Positions 16,284 through 24,341 of a DNA stretch of 64,000 nucleotides are shown piece by piece. The first letter of the stretch is position 1; every line of letters begins with the position of its first letter. The notes beneath the pieces are model-generated. The model did not search any database, was not told where the DNA came from, and saw only the letters and a program-made list of their open reading frames with translations. The position numbers and the translations under genes are program-made. Source of the DNA: JAOUEA01 sp963825685 (lineage in GTDB: Bacteria > Actinomycetota > UBA4738 > HRBIN12); assembly GCA_963825685.1 (NCBI GenBank), contig CAWGUD010000007.1:124001-188000 (forward strand), in the 5' to 3' direction.

Positions 16284-19200
16284 ATGGCCGCGACCAGCGT
16301 GAAGGCTCCGGCGGGCGAACCGCCCCTGTCCGGCTCGAGCTCGGGTTCCGGATCCGGCTGGCTCGGCTCGTGGTGGATGGTCGGTGGGCTTGCCCTGCTG
16401 ATGCTGTTGGTGCTGGGCTGGAAGTTCCTCGTCGACCCGAGCCTCTCGGCGCCGACGCGCGATCCCGCTTGGTACACGTGGCGCGCGCAGGTGATCCTCG
16501 AGGCCGACCCAGTGCGCGTGGCCGAGGAATGGGGCCCCGACGGGCTGTTCGCCGGCGGCTACCGGGTGACCGTGCCGCTCGCCGGCGCGCTGTTGCAGCA
16601 GGTGGTCGGCATCGATCGGTACACGTTCAGCGCCTACCTGATGATCGGCATCCCGATCCTCACGGGGCTCGCGCTCGGGGCAGCGCTGTTCCGAAGCCGT
16701 CGAGATCCGCTCGTGGTGCTGACCACGCTGCTCGCCACTGTGGCCTTGTTCCTGACGACGCCGTACGTCGGCTACCTCGACAACATCACGGTGCTGTTCC
16801 TGCTCGCGCTGATGATCCCGTTCGTGCACGAAGCTCGAACGTCATGGGGGGCGAGGACGGCGCTGTTCCTGATCGGCATCACGGCCGCCTTCACGCATCC
16901 GACGACGTGCGTGATCTTCGGCGCCGTGCTGATGGCGGTGTTCGGCTTCCACTTCCTGACGAGTCGGTTCTCGCTGGGCGCCGCGCTGCGTTCCGATGCC
17001 CCGATGCTGATGTCGGTCGGCCTCGGCATGGTCGCAGGCCTCGCGATGTGGGTGGTGGGCATCTGGGGGAAGCCGGCGAGCCTCGCCGAGGCGGCGCTGC
17101 CGCCGCCTTACTCCGCGGAGTTCTTCACCGAACGGCTCGTCGAGTGGGTGACATCGCTGCAACCGCTCGTGATCGTGCCGTTCATCGTGATCGCGATCGT
17201 CTCGACGATCCTGTTGTCGCGCCGAACGCGCGAGCCGGCTCGCACCGAGGACCAGGTTTCGATCTGGTGGCTCGTCGCGTTCGCGGGCGCGGCGTCGGTG
17301 TTCACCGGTGCGGCGCTCCCGTACTACCGGTTCATGAACGCGAGCGCCGCCCCGATGGCGCTCGTTGGCCTCGGCGCGTTCGTCGCGATCCGCTGGCTGC
17401 TCCGGGGCCGGCACGGCCCAGCCCTGCTCGCAGGGGCGCTCGGCGCGGTGCTCGTCCTGGCGTCGCTCGGGTACGTGCTCTTCGACGGCGTCGAGAACCG
17501 TTGGGTGAGCGAGACGAACCAGTGGGCGAACCAGCAGGTGCGCACGTCGCTGGCCGCGGTGAACGAGGTCGTCGACGCCGCCGGTGAGCGACCGAACGTG
17601 CTCGTCGTGAACTACGGCGACACCGACGACCCGGCCACCGACACGAACACCGCCTACGGCTGGGCGAAGACCTACACGAACGTGTTCCGTACCGGACTGC
17701 CCGGCGAGGCGATCGAGCGATCGGTCACCTACCTCGGCACCCTCGAGAACTTCCTCGCCGGCGAGCGGACGACGTCCACCGCCGAGAGCGAGGGGTACAC
17801 CGACGCCGCCACCGCCCACTGGTGCGAAGCGTTCGGTGGTCCCGACGACCTCTGCGACCCCGACGACAAGCGGACCGACGACTTCCAGCCGCGATTCGAG
17901 GAGTTCAGCGAGCCGCCGGTCGTGTTCCTGATCGGGCAGTACTACGGCGGGTTGTGCAACGGCATCCAGGAGTGCTCGGCCGAGATCGAGCAGCAGAAAC
18001 TGGAGACCGTCGCGTCGCATGGCGTCGAGGTCGGACCCGACGTGTACGTGATCGAGGGAGACGGTCTGTACGCGCCGTCTCCCGATGTGGTCGAGCGCGC
18101 GCAGGCCGCTGCAGCCGAGGAAGCCGCGAAGTTCGAGGCACACCCCGGTCCGCTCGAGAACCTGCCGCAGAACCTGCTGGTGGTCCTCCTCCTCGCACTA
18201 CTCCTGATCGTGCCGGGCTGGCTCGCATCGAACTGGCTCGGCATCCGCACCACGGTCGACCGCATCGCGTTGATCCCCGGCATGTCGGTCGTGATGGTGC
18301 TCCTCGCCGGCATCGCGGTGCTGACCGTGTGGCGAGGGCCGCTGAGCGTCGCCAAGGGGTGGACGGTGGTCGCCGTCGCGATCGGCTTGGGCGCGGCGCT
18401 GCGCGTGGCCGACGCGTGGTTGCGCAAGCCGCTCGATGCGTTCGGCGGATTCTTCAACGCGATGTTCGCGGCGTTCTCCAACCGCGACTTCTCGGTGCTG
18501 ATGGGCGTGCAGTTCCTCGCCCAGGCCGGCCAGGGCGTGGTGCAGGGGGCGATCGCGAAGTCGCTCGCGTTCGGCGGCCAGGAAGGCTTCGACGTGCAGA
18601 ACCTGCCATCGGCCGACTACCTGCTCACCGTGGTGCTGGCGCTCTACGTGCCGTACACGCTGATCTCGCCGTTCATCGGCGTGTTCATCGACCGCTTCCC
18701 GCGCCGGCGCGTCGTGTGGTGGGCCGACATCGTCACGGCCGTCGTGGTCGTCGTGGTCGCGCTCGCCGTGCTCGCGCCTCTCGGCTCCGACACGACCCAG
18801 GGCAAGACCTTGGCGACCGGGGCGCTGATCGTGGGACTGCTCGCCGTGCAGGCGTGCGTTCGCATCGCCCTCGCCGTGAAGTCCGCAGCGATGCCCGACG
18901 TGCTCTCGGGGAAGGACCTGCTGCAGGGCAACGGCCTGTCACAGGCGGGCGGCGCCCTGGCGCAGATCTTCGGCATCGTCTTCGGCGGGGCGCTCGCCGG
19001 GTTCGTGCCTCCGTTCGTGCCGGTCGTCGTCGGCGCCGTGTTGCTGCTGCTGGGCGGTTTCGTCGCGAAGCAGCTGCGTCACGCCGAGCTGCGTCCGCAC
19101 GAGACCACGTTCACACAGGAGGCCTCGCAGGTCGTGCGGAACATCGTGGCCGGCCTGAAGGAGGTCGCGAGCCGGGCGCCGGCGGCGCTGGGGCTCTCGT

Positions 19201-19811
19201 CGTTTCAGATGCTGCGCTACCAGTTCTGGGGGTTCGGCCTGTTCGTGTTCGGCCTCTACGCGAAGAACCTGGTGGCCGGTGGGGACTCCGACACGCTCTC
19301 GCTCGTGCTCTCGGGTCTGGGCGGCCTGATCGGCGGCGCGCTCGGCATGGTCGTGGCGCAGAAGTACAAGGACAAGGTGCCGCCGGTGCGACTCTTGCTC
19401 ATGTCGATGGTGCTGCTCGGCATGGGCACCATCGTGGGCGGACTGTTCGTCTCCGTGGCCGGGTTCGCCGCGATGCTGTTCATCGGCTTCTTCTCGTTCT
19501 TCGTCGGCAAGATCTCGGCCGACACGATCATGCAGCAGACGATGCCCGACGACTTCCGTGGCCGGGCTTTCGCGCTGTTCGATATCGCTTACAACCTCGG
19601 CTACATCGTGCCGGCGGTGATCCTCTTCCTGCTCTGGACCGAGGACAGCGAGGTCACCACGCGCTCGATCCTGCTCGTCTCCGGTGTCGTGTTCCTCGGC
19701 CTGACCGCACTCGTGGCGGCGTGGGCGCGGCGCATCCGCGATCAGTTCGCCCCGCAGGACGACCTGATCGAGATCGATGGCGAGACCGTGGTGCCGGCCG
19801 AGGTCGACTGA
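16284..19811 (+). CDS. 1175-residue membrane protein: glycosyltransferase-like N-half fused to an MFS-like transporter
   Basis: Residues ~30-400 form a multi-pass membrane region in which the first external loop has the acidic motif APTRDPAWYTWR, as in GT-C-type polyprenyl-phosphate glycosyltransferases. Residues ~410-600 are an extracellular loop domain with four cysteines (HWCEAF, DDLCDP, GGLCNG, QECSAE). Two or three helices follow at 610-680. Residues ~690-1160 are a 12-helix MFS-type transporter (FIGVFIDRFPRRRVVWWADI, then MPDDFRGRAFALFD). GAGAGG precedes the ATG. The GT assignment is an inference from topology; the MFS part is firmer. The two halves are in one clean frame. Confidence 0.7.
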   Translation: MAATSVKAPAGEPPLSGSSSGSGSGWLGSWWMVGGLALLMLLVLGWKFLVDPSLSAPTRDPAWYTWRAQVILEADPVRVAEEWGPDGLFAGGYRVTVPLAGALLQQVVGIDRYTFSAYLMIGIPILTGLALGAALFRSRRDPLVVLTTLLATVALFLTTPYVGYLDNITVLFLLALMIPFVHEARTSWGARTALFLIGITAAFTHPTTCVIFGAVLMAVFGFHFLTSRFSLGAALRSDAPMLMSVGLGMVAGLAMWVVGIWGKPASLAEAALPPPYSAEFFTERLVEWVTSLQPLVIVPFIVIAIVSTILLSRRTREPARTEDQVSIWWLVAFAGAASVFTGAALPYYRFMNASAAPMALVGLGAFVAIRWLLRGRHGPALLAGALGAVLVLASLGYVLFDGVENRWVSETNQWANQQVRTSLAAVNEVVDAAGERPNVLVVNYGDTDDPATDTNTAYGWAKTYTNVFRTGLPGEAIERSVTYLGTLENFLAGERTTSTAESEGYTDAATAHWCEAFGGPDDLCDPDDKRTDDFQPRFEEFSEPPVVFLIGQYYGGLCNGIQECSAEIEQQKLETVASHGVEVGPDVYVIEGDGLYAPSPDVVERAQAAAAEEAAKFEAHPGPLENLPQNLLVVLLLALLLIVPGWLASNWLGIRTTVDRIALIPGMSVVMVLLAGIAVLTVWRGPLSVAKGWTVVAVAIGLGAALRVADAWLRKPLDAFGGFFNAMFAAFSNRDFSVLMGVQFLAQAGQGVVQGAIAKSLAFGGQEGFDVQNLPSADYLLTVVLALYVPYTLISPFIGVFIDRFPRRRVVWWADIVTAVVVVVVALAVLAPLGSDTTQGKTLATGALIVGLLAVQACVRIALAVKSAAMPDVLSGKDLLQGNGLSQAGGALAQIFGIVFGGALAGFVPPFVPVVVGAVLLLLGGFVAKQLRHAELRPHETTFTQEASQVVRNIVAGLKEVASRAPAALGLSSFQMLRYQFWGFGLFVFGLYAKNLVAGGDSDTLSLVLSGLGGLIGGALGMVVAQKYKDKVPPVRLLLMSMVLLGMGTIVGGLFVSVAGFAAMLFIGFFSFFVGKISADTIMQQTMPDDFRGRAFALFDIAYNLGYIVPAVILFLLWTEDSEVTTRSILLVSGVVFLGLTALVAAWARRIRDQFAPQDDLIEIDGETVVPAEVD

Positions 19812-19817
19812 CCGGCG

Positions 19818-20138
19818 TCAGTCGGTCGGCGTGATATCGCGCGGGTACGACGGGAAGTACCTGGGGATCAGTCCGAGGCCGAACGCGCCCAGGATCTGCT
19901 CCTTGGGCTCCCTGGCGAGCAGGAACCTGAACGACGCCTCGACCAGCGCCTCGGGCGTGCGGTAGCCGGCGCCGAACCGTTCCCACTCGGCGCGCGACAT
20001 CGTCACGTCGTAGTCGGTCGTCGATCCGTCGACGTCGGTGAGCCGCACGCGGAAGCGCGAGAGCACGTTCTCGACATCGCTGCGCGAGATCTCGATGACC
20101 GGGGCGTCGGTTGCATCGTCGTGCATCGTGAGGGGCAT
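19818..20138 (-). CDS. Hypothetical protein, 106 residues
   Basis: Small soluble acidic protein: VIEISRSDVENVLSRFRVRL and YDVTMSRAEWERFG suggest a compact alpha/beta fold. I do not recognise the family. An internal ATG (residue 5) is an alternative start. It converges with the large membrane protein gene (6 bp between stops) and diverges from the alpha/beta hydrolase gene across 38 bp. Confidence 0.6.
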   Translation of the reverse strand: MPLTMHDDATDAPVIEISRSDVENVLSRFRVRLTDVDGSTTDYDVTMSRAEWERFGAGYRTPEALVEASFRFLLAREPKEQILGAFGLGLIPRYFPSYPRDITPTD

Positions 20139-20176
20139 CGTACCCTCAGGTTCGATGCTTGAGGGAGCCCCGATCC

Positions 20177-20965
20177 ATGCCTGAGCTGCAGACCCGCGAT
20201 GCGACGCTCCACGTCGAGATCGAGGGCTCGGGCGTTCCCATCACCGTGTTCGCCCATGGGTTGACCAACTCCTGCATGGAACTCGCCGCGTTCACGCCGA
20301 TGGCTCCCGGCACGAAGGTGCGGTTCTGCTTCCGCGGGCACGGACACACGAGCACACCCGAGGCCGGCTCCTATCGGTACGCCGACTTCGCCCGTGATCT
20401 CGACGCCGTCGCTCATGAGACGGGCGCGACCTGCGCCGTGGGCACGTCGCTCGGCGCAGGTGCGCTCGCGTACTTGCTCGCCCGCGAGCCCGACCGGTTC
20501 GAGCGGGTGGTATTCCTGCTGCCGCCCTCGCTCGAGGGCTCGATCGGCGACCGGCCGATATTCGAGCGCACGGCCGAGCTGCTCGAGACGCTGCCCCGTG
20601 ACGAGGCGATCGAGGCGATCCTGTCGGAGTCGGGGCGGGCGAAGAACTACGAGACGCAGCCAGGGCTCCGGGAGTTCGACCTGCTGCTGTGGCAGGACAT
20701 GAACCCGGTGGGCGTGGCGCGTGCGATCCGCCAGGTCGTGCGCGACGCCGCCGTGCCCGACCTCGGCGTGCTCGGGGCGGTGCGCGCGCCCGCGCTCGTG
20801 ATCGCTCGGGAGGGCGACGTCATCCATCCCGCCGACGTGGCCCGTCGTCTCGCCGGCGCCATGCCGAACGCCGAGGCGATCGTGCTCGATTCCGAGCAGG
20901 ACCTGCTCGCGTCGATCCCGATGCTCGTGGAGCGGGTCAGCCGCTTCCTCGCGGGGGCGCCGTGA
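20177..20965 (+). CDS. Alpha/beta-fold hydrolase
   Basis: 262 residues. The oxyanion-hole HG is in ITVFAHGLTNS, the nucleophile elbow is VGTSLGAGAL (Ser in G-x-S-x-G), and the acid residue is probably in LVIAREGDVIHPADVA. The usual C-terminal catalytic His is not obvious: residues near 240 read VLDSEQDLLASIP, so the triad may be incomplete. The substrate is unknown. The stop overlaps the EamA start (GTGA). Confidence 0.75.
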   Translation: MPELQTRDATLHVEIEGSGVPITVFAHGLTNSCMELAAFTPMAPGTKVRFCFRGHGHTSTPEAGSYRYADFARDLDAVAHETGATCAVGTSLGAGALAYLLAREPDRFERVVFLLPPSLEGSIGDRPIFERTAELLETLPRDEAIEAILSESGRAKNYETQPGLREFDLLLWQDMNPVGVARAIRQVVRDAAVPDLGVLGAVRAPALVIAREGDVIHPADVARRLAGAMPNAEAIVLDSEQDLLASIPMLVERVSRFLAGAP

Positions 20966-21882
20966 GCGAGGTCGCGACCCGCCGGGCGACCGACCGCCGG
21001 GGCGAGCTGATCGGCTCAGGCCTGTCGATGGCGATGGCGGTGCTGTTCGCCGGGGTGGTGATCCTCGGGTCGAAAGTGCAGGCGGGTGGGCCGCCGTTCG
21101 TGACGCTCGCGATCAGATTCGGCGGTCAGTCGGTGCTGCTGGTGGGCCTCGCGCTCGCGCTCCACCGGCCCGGGCTGCCGGCCCCCGGCGAGCGGCTCGC
21201 CCTCGCGCTCGCCGGCACGCTCGGCTACGGCACCGAGGCCGCGCTGTACTTCTCGGCGCTGAACCACGGGTCGGCGGCCGCGGTGACGCTGCTCTTCTAC
21301 ACCTATCCGGTGTGGGTGATGCTCGCCACGATCGCGCTCGACCGGCGTGCACCCTCGCCGCCGTTGTTCGTCGCGCTCGCCCTCGCGATCGCCGGCAGCG
21401 CCGTGGTGGTGCTCGGCGGCGGCGAGGGCACCGATGTGGAACCGCTCGGCATCGCCCTCGCGCTCGCGACCTCGCTCACCTACACGGCCTACCTGATCGG
21501 CACCGACCGCCACGTGCGTCGCACCGACCCGGTCACGGCCGCCGGGTGGCTCGGCGCCGGTGCGGCGACGTCGAACGTGGTGTTCGCGATCGTATTCGGC
21601 TCGTTCGTCGTGCCGGCGGGCGCGACGCCCGTCCGTCTGGCCGCGATCGTGCTCGTGTCGGCCGGCGCGTTCGCGACGATGCTCGCGGGCCTGCAGCGGG
21701 TCGGCGCGGTGCGCAATGCGATCATCGGTGTGATGGAGCCGCTCACGGTGGCGGTGCTCGCGGCGGTGTTCCTCGATGAGCCGATCACCGCCACGGTCGC
21801 GGTGGGCGGGGCGTTGATCTTGGTGGGCGCCGTGATCGCGTCGGTCGTGCGCACGACACGCACCGCGGAGCCCAACGTCTGA
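20962..21882 (+). CDS. EamA-family (DMT) transporter
   Basis: 306 residues with ten predicted hydrophobic helices in two EamA repeats (about 17-145 and 160-295). Conserved patches include LFYTYPVWVMLATIAL and, in the second repeat, AIIGVMEPLTVAVLAAVFLD. Such proteins usually export small metabolites such as amino acids. The GTG start overlaps the hydrolase stop, and the stop overlaps the GNAT start (TGATG), so three genes form one operon. Confidence 0.88.
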   Translation: MSEVATRRATDRRGELIGSGLSMAMAVLFAGVVILGSKVQAGGPPFVTLAIRFGGQSVLLVGLALALHRPGLPAPGERLALALAGTLGYGTEAALYFSALNHGSAAAVTLLFYTYPVWVMLATIALDRRAPSPPLFVALALAIAGSAVVVLGGGEGTDVEPLGIALALATSLTYTAYLIGTDRHVRRTDPVTAAGWLGAGAATSNVVFAIVFGSFVVPAGATPVRLAAIVLVSAGAFATMLAGLQRVGAVRNAIIGVMEPLTVAVLAAVFLDEPITATVAVGGALILVGAVIASVVRTTRTAEPNV

Positions 21883-22349
21883 TGGCCGGCGCGCTCGAGG
21901 TCGAGCTGCAGGCGATCACCCCTGCGCTGCGGGTGTCCGTGGTCGCCCTCGAGGTCGAACCCGAGCAGCGCCGGTTCGTCACCCCGGTCGAGCACTACCT
22001 CGAGCTCTGTGACTGGAAGGGCTCGCCGTGGCGGCCGTTCGCGGTGCTGGAGCGCAGCGAGGTCGTGGGGTTCGTGATGCACGGGGTCGACCCCGACGAC
22101 GACAGCGCCTGGATCGGTGGCCTCGTGATCGACCGCAACCACCAGCGCCGCGGCGTCGGCCGGGCGGTCGTGGACCTGCTGGTCGCCCGCGCGACCGCCG
22201 ACGGCCGGGCGTCGGCGTTGAGCTACGAGCCCGCAAACACGGTCGCGAAGACGCTGTATGAGCGAGCCGGGTTCGTCGAGACCGGCGAGCGCGAGGGCGA
22301 CGAGGTCGTCGCTCGCCGGCCGCTGACGGCCTCGCAGCGGCTGCGGTAG
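21882..22349 (+). CDS. GNAT-family N-acetyltransferase
   Basis: 155 residues. The acetyl-CoA site is in IGGLVIDRNHQRRGVGRAVV (Q/R-x-x-G-x-G/A), followed by the family's beta-bulge region and SYEPANTVAKTLYERAGFVE near the C-terminus. The substrate is unknown. Translation is coupled to the EamA gene upstream; AlaX follows after 11 bp. Confidence 0.85.
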   Translation: MAGALEVELQAITPALRVSVVALEVEPEQRRFVTPVEHYLELCDWKGSPWRPFAVLERSEVVGFVMHGVDPDDDSAWIGGLVIDRNHQRRGVGRAVVDLLVARATADGRASALSYEPANTVAKTLYERAGFVETGEREGDEVVARRPLTASQRLR

Positions 22350-22360
22350 CGTCCGGTGCG

Positions 22361-23092
22361 ATGACGACCGACGCCCTGTACTCGCGAGACGCCTACCTGC
22401 GATCGTGCGAGGCCACGGTGGTCGAGTCGCGCGACGACGGCGTCGTGCTCGACCGCACAGTGTTCTACGCGCGGGGCGGAGGGCAGCCCGGTGACTCGGG
22501 CGTGCTGCGGTGGGGCGAGGGGGAGTGCCGCGTGCTCGACACCACCAAGTCACGCGACGACGGCGAGATCGTGCACGCGATCGACCCCGCGGGCCCGCCG
22601 CCGCCCGTCGGCGCGGCCGTGACCGCCGAGATCGACTGGGACCGTCGGTACCAGCACATGCGCACGCACACCGCGCTGCACGCGCTGTCGGGGGTCGTCT
22701 TCACCGACTTCGGCGCGAAGGTCACCGGCGGCAACATGGAGTCGGGCGGCGTCGCCCGCATGGACTTCGAGCTCGACGGCATCAGTCAGGAGTTCGGGCG
22801 CGAGGTCGAGGAACGTCTCAACGCCCGCCTCGCCGACGACGTCGAGGTGCTCGTGCTCGAGCTGCCGAGGGCGGAGGCGCTCGCCGACCCCGATCTGATC
22901 CGCACGAAGGTCTCGCTGATCCCCGAGTCGGTCGATCCGATCCGCGTGATCGACATCTCCGGCATCGACAAACAGGCCGACGGCGGCACCCACGTCGCGT
23001 CGAGCGGCGAGGTCGGGCGCGTGAAGGTCGTCAAGACGGAGTCCAAGGGCAAGGCGAACAAGCGCATCCGCATCCAGCTCGAGGAACCGTGA
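22361..23092 (+). CDS. alaX: Alanyl-tRNA editing protein AlaX
   Basis: 243-residue free-standing editing domain related to the AlaRS C-terminal half. Such proteins hydrolyse seryl- or glycyl-tRNA(Ala). The glycine motif ARGGGQPGDSG and the zinc-binding HTALH (HxxxH) are clear. The second zinc motif reads ADGGTHV: the His is present, but the position that is Cys in AlaRS (CGGTH) is Asp here. Some AlaX groups may share this; I cannot check. It is the last gene of the 20.2-23.1 kb run and is followed by a GC hairpin. Confidence 0.85.
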   Translation: MTTDALYSRDAYLRSCEATVVESRDDGVVLDRTVFYARGGGQPGDSGVLRWGEGECRVLDTTKSRDDGEIVHAIDPAGPPPPVGAAVTAEIDWDRRYQHMRTHTALHALSGVVFTDFGAKVTGGNMESGGVARMDFELDGISQEFGREVEERLNARLADDVEVLVLELPRAEALADPDLIRTKVSLIPESVDPIRVIDISGIDKQADGGTHVASSGEVGRVKVVKTESKGKANKRIRIQLEEP

Positions 23093-23112
23093 TGGAAGCA
23101 GGGCGCATCCCC

Positions 23113-23143
23113 GAGCCGGCGACGAACTCCCAGACGCCGGCTC
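23113..23143 (+). terminator. GC-rich hairpin after alaX
   Basis: GAGCCGGCG (23113-23121) pairs perfectly with CGCCGGCTC (23135-23143) across a 13-base loop. There is no U-run, which is common for actinobacterial terminators. It would end the hydrolase-EamA-GNAT-AlaX transcript. Confidence 0.45.
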
Positions 23144-23156
23144 GTTCCTCGGCGGC

Positions 23157-23249
23157 ATGCGCAGCCGTCGGTTCGTGGCGTTCCTGCTCGGCGCTGCCTT
23201 CGCGTTCGCGCTGACCCATGCGATCGGCCGGTCGGGGTTCCCCGACTGA
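23157..23249 (+). CDS. Possible 30-residue membrane miniprotein
   Basis: ATG at 23157 opens a short frame with one hydrophobic helix (FVAFLLGAAFAFALTHAIG) after a basic MRSRR and ends GFPD. The frame is open for at least 20 codons upstream without an ATG/GTG. Basic N-terminus plus a single helix is typical of membrane microproteins, but there is no clear ribosome site and the terminator-like hairpin overlaps the approach. Low confidence. Confidence 0.25.
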   Translation: MRSRRFVAFLLGAAFAFALTHAIGRSGFPD

Positions 23250-23265
23250 TCGAGCGGCTCTGACG

Positions 23266-24267
23266 CTACTCCGGGATCGTGACCTGCACGACCTCGGCTG
23301 AGTCGAGCAGCGGCATCCAGAACGATCCTTCGGCCTCGACCACGAGTTGGTTCGCGTTGATCACGCCCTGTTCCCCGATCACCCATGGCCCTGTGATCTC
23401 TCCGGTCGCCGGATCGATGCGACGCAGTTCCGGGCCGAGATCCGACGCGATCCACAACGCGTGGTCGAGGGCGAGCAGTCCGTCGGGGTAGTCGCCGACC
23501 TCGTCGAACGTCTGGACCTTCTCGGTGGCGGGATCGATGCGCTGCACGACGTTGGTGTCGACGGCCGAGATCCACAGGGCGCCGTCGAGCTCGGCCATGA
23601 CCTGGGCGCCGAGCTCGACCTCGATCGTCGAGACGACCTTCGACTTCATCGGGTCGATCCGAGACACGCTCGTGTCGAAGTAGTTCGAAACCCACAGGTC
23701 GCCGAACGCAGCCGCCACGAACCGGGGCTCGTCCCCGACGCGGACCTGATCGGTCACGCGGTTCGTGTCGGGGTCGATGCGGGCCAACGCGTCCGAGCCC
23801 TCGCAGACGACCCACACCGATCCGTGGGCCTCGGCGAAGCCCTCGGGTGCGCTGCAGGTCTCGATAGTCGCGACGACCTCGTCGGTGGCCGGGTCGATCC
23901 GGCTCACGGAGGCCTCCCCGGAGTTCGAGACCCACACCGCCTCGTCGGTGGCGATCGCCTCCAGGGGTACCTTCCCGACGGGGATCGTGGCGGCGACCGA
24001 TGCCGTGACCGGATCGATCCTCGAGACCGACGGTTCGCCGCCCGAGTCGAACTCGGAGTTCACGACCCACAGGCTGTCGAACCCCGGGGTGATGCCGATC
24101 GGCTCGCCGCCGACAGAGACCCGCGCCACGATCTCGGCGACTCGTGGTCCCGCGGTCGTCGATGCCGCCGCGGTCGTCGACGGATCGGCGGAGTCGCTCG
24201 AACCGCACGCGGTGAGCGTGACGACCAGCAGGGACACGATCGCGAGAGCGCCTCGGCCGCGTGACAT
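23266..24267 (-). CDS. Lipoprotein with a YVTN/Vgb-like beta-propeller
   Basis: 333 residues. The signal ends in VVTLTAC, a lipobox, followed by a Ser/Thr-rich linker. The rest is a propeller with repeats of about 42 residues, each with a variant of SLWVVNS...VSRIDPVT...VVATI. This class includes virginiamycin B lyase-like and surface YVTN proteins; no enzyme residues can be assigned, and a scaffold or binding role is as likely. It stands alone; the gene on the next stretch of the same strand is 75 bp upstream. Confidence 0.8.
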   Translation of the reverse strand: MSRGRGALAIVSLLVVTLTACGSSDSADPSTTAAASTTAGPRVAEIVARVSVGGEPIGITPGFDSLWVVNSEFDSGGEPSVSRIDPVTASVAATIPVGKVPLEAIATDEAVWVSNSGEASVSRIDPATDEVVATIETCSAPEGFAEAHGSVWVVCEGSDALARIDPDTNRVTDQVRVGDEPRFVAAAFGDLWVSNYFDTSVSRIDPMKSKVVSTIEVELGAQVMAELDGALWISAVDTNVVQRIDPATEKVQTFDEVGDYPDGLLALDHALWIASDLGPELRRIDPATGEITGPWVIGEQGVINANQLVVEAEGSFWMPLLDSAEVVQVTIPE

Positions 24268-24341
24268 GGCCGCGAGCCTAGGTGCGGCGAGCCCTCATCG
24301 GAAGGGAAGGGCAAGCATCTGCAAACATCGGCCCCGCCTGA

